From positions 1,757,677 through 1,821,676 of the forward strand of contig JAQFVV010012405.1 in NCBI GenBank assembly GCA_028023455.1: 64,000 nt of DNA, written 5' to 3'. The position numbers and the translations under genes are program-made. The notes beneath the pieces were generated by a model, which worked only from the letters and a program-made list of their open reading frames with translations, was not told the DNA's origin and made no database searches. Positions 36,310-46,491 of the stretch are shown here, in pieces (within the stretch, counting starts at the first letter, position 1; every line of letters begins with the position of its first letter). Source of the DNA: Epiperipatus broadwayi. Taxonomy: Eukaryota; Onychophora; Udeonychophora; Euonychophora; Peripatidae.

Positions 36310-36475
36310 GAGTATGCACTAGATGGGGATTTTATGCACAAGCCTTCTGCCATCCATTAATTGCTCTAGTTTTCTGTGTGTGGCAATATATATAGTGAGT
36401 TTTGCCTGTTTTAACAACAGTTATACACAAGCATAAGAGGAGGTAGTCATATGATGTTTATTGTTTTAGACATGG

Positions 36476-38004
36476 TTTTGTAATATAAGAAATAAAGTGG
36501 AATATAATAACACCACCATATCTTATGAGAAGGGAGTATTTAATTTTAAATATCTGTAATTGTAATTAAGGGGAATAGAAATATTTATATGTGATACTGT
36601 ATTATATTGTTATATAATCTTAGTCATATTGTTATTTATTAAGTTACTTAGTAGTTCAAAATAATTACTGAAAGATTTTGTAAATAATGTTATTAATGTT
36701 AATGTTTAAAAGTTAAAGTAAGTATAAATTTAGAGTTGTATTTTTTTTTTTGTTAGTCATCATCTTTTTATCTTCTTCAGAGATTATTTATTGTAATACA
36801 TACATTAACTAAAGGGTATAGTTTAAGTTTTGAATAAGAAATTAATTCAGTATAAGATAATGTATAACAATCATTTAACAAAAAAATCTCTTAAAAGAGA
36901 TCTTAAATTATTGCAAACTGCCTTGATCAGATAAGTCATTGATAAAATATATTACAAATCTATTAAAGTATGTTTATTTATAATGAATCAGATTATGAAT
37001 TAGTTATTATTTGGAGTTATAAATTAGTTATTATTTGGAGTTATAAATTATGATTACAATTTAGATAACAATAGTTATTTATTATTAAATATTAGAGAAC
37101 ATAAATATAAAGTAGTAGTATAGTTTTAGTCATAGATTAAGGTGATGTGTCTTTTCTTAATTAATACATTATCTATAGAATTAAGTTAAATCCTTCTTAA
37201 TATCTTATAGGTGGAATGAATAGCTATATAAAAAATTTAATGATAATCTTGAGATCTCCTTAGTATATATAATATTATTATTAATTGAAATTCTATAAAA
37301 GTAATAATAATAAAAGATAAATTACAATCAAATGATAGTATAAAGTTATTAATTAATTTAAGTTAATGATTATAAATGGTTTCACTATAAACTCATCAAC
37401 ACTCCTTTAACACTTTAAATCGTTTATTGCTTTTATTTAAGTATTATTGTTATTCATGGGAATATTTAGATAGTTAATAAGGAGAAGTATCTTGGTATTC
37501 TTATGCCATTGGGCAAATTACTTTTGATATTTGTTTAATGTTAAAAGGTATGTGCTCTTATTTAATAGAGTAAGTGGGTTTCGCAATTGTTGATATAAAT
37601 TAAACATAAATTTAGAAGTAATTAAGAGTATAAAACTGTACCTAGATAAAATAACAGTATAGTCTAATTTAGGGACTTGTCATGTTATTGACAGGATACA
37701 ATATATAATAGCTTTATTATCTTATTAATACTAGTTGGACTGCAATTTGAAGTTATAATCTATTTGTTAGTTTGCTTTCGGAATGGATTACATTTCTCTA
37801 TTTAATATGTTTATTTAAGCTTTTTGAATTAATAATTTTTTTTGGTCAAGTTGCAGTCTTTAAAGTCTATAAAAATATATTGGTCCAGAGATAAAGTAGA
37901 TTTCCAATTTTATTATTTAAAGGAGGTTGCCGTGACAGCAGGTTGAGTTTGTTGATTGTTTTTGATATTGGTATTGTTTAAGTGTTGACTACATTTTATG
38001 TGTG
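36476..38004. other. A+T-rich DNA with a short tandem repeat
   Basis: A 24-bp tandem duplication (ttagttatta ttt ggagttataaa type) occurs at about 37000-37048. Nothing else is recognised. Confidence 0.5.
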
Positions 38005-39180
38005 TATATATTATAACGGGATGGGGGTATCGGGAAGTGGAAAGTAAAATTGAACTGGGATGATGTAATATCATCATCACTCTCAGTCCATTTAAAATGA
38101 AATATCAATAATGTACAAAATCAATAATTTTAAAAAGTATATATAAATAATATAGTATTTTAAAAGGAGTATGAGATTAAAAAATCTCTGCGAGATCACT
38201 GCGTGATCAAAAGCTAACTCAGAAGAGCAACTACAAGCATAATTGACCACCAACATTATCATTTAAAAAAATAAGTACAAGTAAATACTTGAGAGAAATA
38301 ACCATCCATCATCATCATTGATGGGAATAAACAAATTAGTACAATAAATCAATAAAATCAACAGACCATCTTGTGGCTGGATTGAAAATGGGTCTTCTTT
38401 AGACCAAGCTAACTATTGAGCCTTTTCCAGCTTGGGCAATTATTTAAACATAGCTTGGATGCACCATTTAAGTGCCCATCCATTAAAATACACAATAATC
38501 AGAAATCGAAACAATAATGCTGGGACATTAAAATATGCTGATTATCATCAATGTTCTGGCCACTTGTATTGACCAACTATAAATGTAAATTTTTAATAAG
38601 ACTAAAGTAAAATAAAAGATAGTGCATGGTTTTAAAGAGTATCCTCGTTTGCACCAACCAGGATGATAATTGATCATTTCTGGATGCCCCAAAGCACTAA
38701 GTACACATCCCCATTTATCCGTGCACAAATCTAGCTCAGAGAACACAAGATCTATTACTGTATGTGACCAAGAGATGATGAAAACAATTTTTATCAAATA
38801 AATACAAGTTTATTAATAAAAAAACGAATTTAGGTCTTATAAGGGTTCTGATTTTGAAAAGTATCCAATAATAAAAGTCATTACACTGTAATTTACAATA
38901 TTACTACAAAATTCAAGTTATTACATCAATTTACATAATTACTATTCAATATTTAAATAATTACATTGATTTACATATATGTGCGCACAGATGCGCAATT
39001 TATAATATACAATTAATATTCACTAACAAAAAAAAAATGATTAAATTGTACATATGTCTTATAATTGACAAGCATTGGTATCTGCAATACAATTGACAGA
39101 TATGCGTGTGATTTCTGAACATATTTAATTTTTACATAAAAATAATACATGATTAAGCTTTTAAATTATGTTTTAAATAA
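38005..39180. repeat. Diverged interspersed repeat, copy 2
   Basis: Collinear with 243-1690 (same orientation). Start near TATAACGGGATGGGGG; shared blocks 'agagcaacta', 'ccaacattat', 'aatgctggga', 'tagtgcatgg', 'aatctagctca' and 'atttctgaacatattt'. No coding potential; the possible LTR nature is unproven. Confidence 0.7.
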
Positions 39181-40232
39181 TACAAATGCTTATGCTAGGT
39201 TTACTACAACACGTATATAGAATTGCACAGATTATTAACAAATTTAATTTTGTCATACAATAAATAATACTTTTATAATTAATAATTTCATAAAATTTAC
39301 ATACTTGTTATGACAATAACAGTTATTTTCACAATTATTTGTTGTTAAAAATGTATAAATTGCTTTTCTTATTTTATAGTAAGTTCCACTCTTTATCGAT
39401 TAGTTTCTTAAAAGAAATAAATACTATCAATTTTTTTTCTTTTAAAACAAAGTTATTTGCTTGTTTGCTTCACTTTTAAAATGTCTCTTTGTAATAAATG
39501 AAAGATAATATCATTTTATAGAGTCCAAAAAATATATAAATTTTAAAATGTCTTTCTGCTTGATTAGATAATGCTGATGAAGTAGGCAAGGTGAGAGAGT
39601 AAAAGTGAATACGTGAACTGCAGCTCCCCATGCCATGATAAGCAGAGAGCCAAGCCGGACTATCAGTATACAAAGCTCCATGACGTCGTGAGAAAATACC
39701 TCATTTCTAAGCACTGCCTCTTCTAAGTACCTAGACAGATCATCCTCAAAGAGTAGTATCCAGAAAAAAAATAAAAGCCATTGCACCAACCCTGCTCATC
39801 TCTGTGAGACTTAGGGGTATAGATGAGGTCTATTCATGAGGCCTACTTACACACTGCTGGACTACTCTGGGAGCTCAATATCTAGGTCTAGACAGTGCCG
39901 AGCATATACTTCGGAGCATCATGAACACACGGCATCCAAACAGCCCTGTTCAACTATATACCCACCATAAGCATAAAAAGTACAAATTCATGCATTACTT
40001 TCCAAATGTAATTTTATATATATGTGTGTGTGTGCACACACTGACGTTTACATCCTATTTTAACTTAACAGCAATAATATTAGGTACTTTCTGGTTAGCT
40101 GCACCCCAGCTGCTAGAGGCACTGTTTCTGTGTAAACACACAGAAATATCCAGAGTAGGGGTCAAAAAGCAGAAATGCCAGTTCCAGCCGTTAGGTGGCG
40201 CTGTTCACCATGCATATGCACAGGATATGCAT
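39181..40232. other. Unassigned DNA
   Basis: A+T-rich to about 39540, then mixed composition (39560-39960) with no recognised family. Just before the LINE start, 40208-40235 contains CATGCATATG repeated around a short spacer. Confidence 0.45.
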
Positions 40233-41096
40233 ATGTAGCAGGGTTAACATATGGTAATGATGCATTATATGTTAGTAAAAAGATATTAGATTATTTAGAA
40301 AAAGCTCAAATAGTAGGAAGACATGCATTGGATGCAGAAGTATGGACAGCAAGGGAGGCAATTCAAGGAGAAATGGGATGGTCAAGTTTTCATATGAGAG
40401 ATGCAAAAAGTAAAATGAAAATGTTTGGTAGATTGCAGTTTATGGATAATAAAAGAATAGCTAAAATAGTATTTAATTGGGTTATGAGTAAAGGGCAGGT
40501 AACAAGATGGGTAGGAAAGGTAATGCGCTATGCAAAAGATTTGGATAAAGAATTTATATCAGTATATTTGTACAAAAGATGGGATGATTGTGTTAAGAGG
40601 ATTATTGAGTGTTATAGTAGTAAGGAATGGGATAAAAGAATAAATTTATTAATAAAGACTAGGGAGTTAGAGAGATGGAGAAATAGTATGGAGAGTAAAA
40701 AGAGTTTAAATATATAGAGAAATAAACAATATTAGGTGTGAGTTAATTTATGATAATAGTAAGGAAAGTAGTTTATTGTTTAAGGCTCGAACGGGATCTT
40801 TAGCTACAAAAGAATATACATGTAAATGGAAAAATATGGGTGATTTATTTTGTAAATTATGTAAGGAAGGAATTGAAAATATTAGGCATTTGTTAATTGA
40901 ATGTAAATGTTTGAAAACAGAAAGGGTACATATAATGAAGTTGTGGAAAAATAAATATGAAAAGAGTGATTATGCAGAAAGTGAATTATTGGTTTTTATG
41001 CTGGGTTTGGGAAAAGATAAGGGGGATTTAGATATAAAGGTTATAGAGTTGACAAAAATTATGTTGTGGAAATGGGATAGAGCAGATTATGGGTAA
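40233..41096 (+). pseudogene. LINE pol C-terminal region with CCHC-type motif
   Basis: Frame to 40717 reads 'GLTYGNDALYVSKK...LEKAQ...GWSSFHMRDAKSKMKMFGRL', the conserved region downstream of RT. One frameshift near 40710 joins to 'FKARTGSLATKEYTCKWKN' and the terminal zinc motif 'CKLCKEGIENIRHLLIEC' (C-x2-C, H, C), ending in 'KIMLWKWDRADYG'. Only one frameshift in about 860 bp suggests a fairly young copy. The terminal motif is usually linked with nucleic-acid binding. Confidence 0.85.
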
Positions 41097-41212
41097 ATTT
41101 AGAGTGGGGAATGTAAAAGAAAGTGGCTAACAGGTTTATCTGGGCATAATTGCTGAGATATTCTTGACTTCGTTTAAGGAGAAGCCATAATACATCACAT
41201 CACATCACAGGA
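40233..41212 (+). mobile_element. 5'-truncated LINE 3' end
   Basis: Starts inside the pol C-terminal region and runs through the 3' UTR to a short-repeat tail (acatc repeats at about 41193-41211). A second, shorter copy of the same family lies inside the hAT at 25985-26256. A tail made of a short repeat rather than poly-A is typical of CR1-like LINEs. Confidence 0.85.
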
Positions 41213-41684
41213 AGCTTCCATGAGCTCTTTATAAAACTTTTGATATATTATTTTGGTAATTTTTTTTTTAATATGAAGAATAAAAAATTTGAATTTTATA
41301 TATATTTATAGTATGCTGATTATGTTCTTGCTAATTTAAAAAATAATTTACAGAATTGCACAACATTTAATAATTAAAGTTCAAAAAATATTCAACAATA
41401 TTTAACTTACGTGATTGTCTGTTCAAGAATGTGAATCAGTTTAAAAACATGTTGATAGTTTATTAAATCTGGGTGTCAAGATGCAGCAGGCACTCAGTAT
41501 GAAGCTATTGTATTTAATAAGTTAAAATATAGGATTAATGATCTTCATAATAAAATTACATCATTCAAATTAGATATGAACAGAATTGTTATTTTATCAA
41601 ATCTACTGTGTGAAAGTTGTCCTGTGCATTTTTTCATGTTGGATAGAGCAATGATAGGGAAGTTACAACTCACGTGCCACGTAT
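41213..41684. other. A+T-rich DNA, nothing recognised
   Basis: No supported feature. Confidence 0.5.
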
Positions 41685-41692
41685 AGATCTTT

Positions 41693-41781
41693 TTTCTCAT
41701 ATGTCAAAGTGGCCAGGGAGCGAACCCGGGACAACTGCTTGTAAGGCAGCTATGCTAACCACGGTGCCACCAATGCTTGAC
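41693..41781 (-). mobile_element. Short tRNA-Val(UAC)-like SINE
   Basis: Minus-strand reading starts GTCAAGCATTGGTGG, has an A-box-like TGGCACCGTGG, an anticodon arm GCTGC-CTTACAA-GCAGT (anticodon TAC), a B box GGTTCGCTCCC and ends ATATGAGAAAA. The 8-bp repeat AGATCTTT lies at 41685-41692 and 41782-41789. At about 89 bp it is hardly longer than a tRNA. Confidence 0.85.
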
Positions 41782-41807
41782 AGATCTTTGATTATGTACA
41801 CATGCTC

Positions 41808-42016
41808 TAAAGTAAGATGAAAATAAAACTATCATGGTTTCATTTATAAAAATTTTAAAGGATTTTCTCATAATGCAATTTTTTGTGTGATTTTTTCCTT
41901 CATTTAATGAAGGTATAATTAATATTATAACTTGTAAAAATATATTTATGGCTCTTGAATGAATTTTAAATTGTTGTGAGGGACAGGTTTCCTTTTTCTG
42001 TTTCAAAACCCTGGCT
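41808..42016 (+). mobile_element. Deleted hAT derivative
   Basis: Matches the ends of the hAT at 31618-34143 without its coding part: 'aaaactatcatggtttcattt' equals its subterminal 'aaaactatcatagtttcaatt', and the right part 'attgttgtgagggacag' equals 'attgttgcgagtgtcag', ending CCCTGG. CTCTAAAG before it (41799-41806) and GCTTAAAG after it resemble a decayed 8-bp duplication. The left CAGGGG end is missing. Confidence 0.55.
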
Positions 42017-42789
42017 TAAAGCGATGAAATTAAAGATTCTGGATTCAAACTCAACCTGACCTCTGAAGTAAGATAAATGCCATTAAAACAAAATTATTTT
42101 TTTTATTATTTTAAAATTACAATAGCAAATGTTAAGATCTTATCAACATATTTTTGGCATTGTTTGATTTTAGTATGTTTTTTTATGGAAAACATAAGCA
42201 TGATTTTTATAGAAGAGTTGGCCTCTATTTTTATTATAAAGATTATTTCAAAGAACTTTTAAAAGATGGAATACATTGGAAGAAAATTATTAGGCAAAAC
42301 ATTAAGTTGTTTGCAATAGAAAAGTTAACTCTGCCCAAAAGTTAAAAAAATAAAATCACAAATATCAACTAAATTGAGTAAAGAGTTAATTTGTGATACA
42401 TTTTTTATTCATGGATTGATTAATCTTTAACTTATCAATTTTTTTATATGTAAAGGCAAGTTGATGCTATTAAGCAGTAAGGGCATGTGATACAGTATCA
42501 ATGACAGTAGGATTACTTGCAATTGTTTGCTGCTTTAAAATAATTCATATGTCCTTTTCAGTCTTCAATTTTACATCATCTCTTTACAATATTGGCATGT
42601 TTTTATATATAATTACACACAAATTGTTTTTTTTTTTTGTTAAAATGGTGTTTGAATTTTTTTTAAATTTAATATAAGTGTTTTCCTGAAGGTTTGTGAT
42701 GATGGTGTTCTAGTTGTATTTTTATATTGGACTATTTCCATCATCTAATATGAGTACTGAATGTTTTTAGAAAAAATTAACTTTATTTA
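42017..42789. other. A+T-rich DNA, nothing recognised
   Basis: Short frames at 42077-42345 are A+T-driven and lack any family signature. Confidence 0.5.
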
Positions 42790-42960
42790 AATATTCCAAA
42801 TACATTCAACTATTAGTAATAGCCAATCAAACAAGGTTAGTATATGCACAACATTTCGAGAGGTATTATTGTTCCTTCTTCAGATGTTGCTGGTCTGACC
42901 TGGATCCTTAGATTCTTGATTATTGAATTTTAGGGTAATACTTCCATATCTTTGGGTGTT
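42790..42960 (-). repeat. Candidate SINE-like repeat with conserved hairpin
   Basis: Minus-strand reading contains CAACATCTGAAGAAGG, an AT-rich spacer, CCTCTCGAAATGTTG, then about 60 bp later AATAAAG. CAACAT pairs with ATGTTG. The CTGAAGAAGG...CGAAA layout recalls a motif also visible at 10560-10605; a dispersed family is inferred from these two sites only. Confidence 0.35.
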
Positions 42961-43633
42961 TTTAAGTTTCAAGTTATTAATTCGTAATGTGAAAGTAGTA
43001 AAATTTATTGCTCGATATGAAAAATATTAGGATGTAATCTAGAAACTAGAATAAAGATGGGCATCTAATAGTATTATCATTTAATCCTCAATAATTATTC
43101 AAATCTATAGTAGATGGTTCTAGAATAGAATGATAAGAACTTCTATTAGGATATACATCAGAAACAAGTATGGAGAAGTGGATATAGTAGCACTACTTTC
43201 TTATGCCCATTAATTATTTAAGTCTACAATATATGACTCTAAAATAGATTGAAGAGAACTGTCTTCAAAATGTATTAATAACAATCTTATGTTTGATATA
43301 GTAGATACAAGTGTATTCAATTAAATTAAATTATTATCATGATTATTTAAATGGCACTTTATTATTCTATAATTCAATTTTAATTTATTTCATAAAGTAA
43401 TCAAAAAGTAAGTTACAATCATTTAAAAACTCCAAACAAAACAGAATATTATGTGAGGAGCGTATATGTAAAAATTAGCAAATTAAGCAGTAATAACAAA
43501 AACAACAATTTCACAAGTAGTAAAAAAAATAGAATTCTTAATTAAAAGAACTAAATGAAATATAAATAGAATATATAATTTGCAATTACAAAAATAAAAT
43601 GTATGCATATATAATGAAATAATTATAAAAATA

Positions 43634-43945
43634 GTAATAATTCAAGTTATATGCTTTGCAAGTGAGAACTAAGAAATGCTTCAAATGAAATTTTTATACG
43701 AGGAGCAAAGAAAGATGAAGTTCTTATATATTTTATATAATAAGTTGAGCATACTTTCAATATCTCTGTGACAATATCATAATCACTTTGCAGCTATATG
43801 GCTATGATTATGATATTGTCAGTGAGATATTGAAAGCATGCTCTGTTTATTATATTAAGTATATAAGAATTTCTTGTAGCTTTGTGCCCCATATAAGAAT
43901 TCCATTTCTTAATTCTCACATCCAAAGTATTTAACTTGAATTACT
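43634..43945. repeat. Long near-palindrome (fold-back element)
   Basis: Arms of about 150 bp pair around a short centre near 43797 (AGCTATATGGCT-like). The inner parts are almost perfect ('gacaatatcataatca' with 'tgattatgatattgtc'), the outer parts are looser ('gtaataattcaagttatatgc' with 'aagtatttaacttgaattac'). No transposase and no certain flanking duplication. Confidence 0.85.
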
Positions 43946-46487
43946 ATTGCATAAAAAATGTCAGAAATAAGATAATTGAATTAAAAATAATAAGATAAAC
44001 ATTAATTATATTGCTAATCTATATTACAATTAATATGCTTTATAATTTTATTTTCATTAATTTAGTTCAGACATTTGCATTCTATCATTTACAATTCTAA
44101 TATAATTATATAAATAATAAAAATCATATACAACAACTATATAACTATGTACATATAAAATGATTTTCTTGTTACATAGTTTCATGCTCTTTTTAAATGT
44201 TAAATTATCTATTTTAATGTTAATCACTTATTGCAAGTAAGATGCCATCTAGTGTTCTATAATGAAAGTAAAATAGCAACAATAAAATAAAACACTAGTA
44301 AAATAGAATAAAACATTCATATAGGAATTCAATATAAATCAAAAAATTCACTATATAGCATAACAATATGCAGAATAAATAATACAAACATTATACAATT
44401 TTATATATATCTTATATAATTTTCCATTCATTTTTAATTGACTAATTGTTAATTAAATTTAGTGAAGTTTTATAAATATTCATACAATAGTTATGTTTAA
44501 TGTAATATGTTTTATATATTTGTCTTATTTTTGGATCTTTAATGTAATTAAAAGGTTTAATATTTTTGTATCATCTATTTTATCTCCATAGAATGAATAT
44601 ATAAAACAGATTCATCATCTTGCTTATTAATTGCATTGTTATGCTTTTTGGCTCTTATCTCTGTTTTCCTGTATGACCATACTAAATCAAATTGCTAAGG
44701 TCACAGTTAATTTTATATGATTCAATTGTAGTATATCATATTACAAAAGTCACAGTTAATTTTATATATGATTCCTTTTTTGTTTTCATAGTCTCTTAAT
44801 TTATAATTACCTACTAATTTATCCAAACTTTTACTATTCTACCATCCAATATTTATATACTTATCAATATATTTTTTGTTTTTATTAATGTATTATAAAT
44901 TTTGGCAATAATATAAAAGTTTGATCCATTTCTTATTTAAACTATTGTTACTATCATCATTATAAGCATTTTACCTTAAAATGTTATTATTTATTCTAAA
45001 TTTTTTAGAATTAAAACATATTTTTAAGAATTTAGGGATTATATCCATATTTCTTTTGTAAATCAAATAACAGAAAAATACTATTAGGTTGCAGCTATGA
45101 TTATTCTATAAGATATATGAAGAAAAACTATTTGAAACACTTTATAGCATTCATAAAAGTATGTTTATATTCTCTATTCATTTTCATTTGCAAATATTAC
45201 TTCACAAATTCTAGATAACTATTTTATTCGTGATGTGAAATTTGAAATAGCACTTCTACAGTAATGATCTTTAATTTCAGAAATAAAATAAAATTTTGAT
45301 CTAAATTTTCATGAATAATTTTTATTTCTTTCATTTAATATGAGAGTAGGAAACTAATTTCACTGTAATGATGACTTCTTTCAATCAGAAAATTGTTTTT
45401 GTGTTTTATCAGATTGATGAAATTAGCAGACTTGCTCTAGAAATTTTTTATTGGGGAAAGTAAAATAAAAACTTAAGTTTATGTTTGAATGTCAAATAAT
45501 CTTTTAGCAGTTGATTATACAGTTATTTACATATTTAAGTAGAATTCTTATATATATATATTTTGAAATGGGTCTTTAGTTTTATTCTTTTTTTTTTTAA
45601 TCATGTATAATTTTTTATCATAATGTAAGAAAAGATAAGCTGTGGGGTAAATACCTGTCAGGAATTAAAAAAAATGTTTAAAAAGTTAATATTCTAACTA
45701 ATGATGGCCAGACTGAGTATTCAGCCATATTTCATGACCATCCTTCCCATCAAACAACTCTAAAAACAGAAAATATATCCTTTGCCACTATAGACAATAT
45801 TTTTTATTTTAAAAAAATCAGTCATATTGCAAATTATAGCACCATCTCTACAAAAAGAAACAACTATAGTTTGGGTTCAAACCTGTCCCTGGCTTTTTAG
45901 ATGTTAACCCCTCAATTTACCCACAACTATCTCAAATAAAAACATGGCCATGTATTTTAGGATATGCGCTAACTATGAATACTAGATTTGGAATAAGAGA
46001 AACCAAATGGATACCTATGATATAAATAAAAGAACTAAAAATTTATTTACAATATTTACACTTATTTTGATACCTAGAGATGAAGCCAACCCATTAAACA
46101 AAATAAAATATACAAATATATTTATTCAAATGTGCAATCTCATCAGAGCCCCTTCATTTAATTAGCTTGCATTTAAATGATAAGCTCGGATGTGCTTACA
46201 TACAATTGAAATCAATCATGTAATTATTATTATTTAATTACAAAAATATGAATAATAAATCTATTTTAATTCTATATGCTTTAGTGTTTAAAAAATGTCA
46301 TTATGTTAAGAAGAGATAAAAAATACATGTGTATATTTGAAAACAAGATAACATATTAAAATTATTAATTGTATATTAAAAAAATATTAACTTTTATATT
46401 AGCTAGCAATATTATTGTTATTTATTTTATCAGAGGCCTTTTAATTTCACTAAAATTTTTTTTATCATAGAATTAGATTTTAATTTA
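43946..46487. other. A+T-rich DNA, nothing recognised
   Basis: Includes a 24-bp repeated word at 44699-44770 (gtcacagttaattttatat). The less A+T-rich 45640-46000 has no recognisable frame. Confidence 0.5.
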
Positions 46488-46491
46488 ATAC
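46488..46491. repeat. LTR-element target-site duplication, left
   Basis: ATAC immediately before the TG of the left LTR, matched by ATAC at 53716-53719. Confidence 0.75.

Larger units (their letters stand above)
35345..36475. repeat. Hammerhead-bearing repeat, family 1: large inverted array
   Basis: Left arm about 35345-35790 and right arm about 35975-36475 are inverted copies of one unit of roughly 450 bp, with few differences. The centre (35791-35975) holds a further ribozyme in the same orientation as the left arm, so the left side is a head-to-tail dimer and the right side an inverted copy. Conserved landmarks are 'caggcaaaactcactatat', 'gtgcataaaatccccatct' and 'aacatcacatgaccacct'. Three hammerhead-like motifs occur. 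No open frame or terminal poly-A is seen. Confidence 0.85.

Noticed and set aside
42845-42900. Hammerhead ribozyme on the minus strand
   Set aside because: CTGAAGA and GAAA occur, but the flanks pair with each other instead of with a downstream strand after a GTC/UH site, and no cleavage site is visible.
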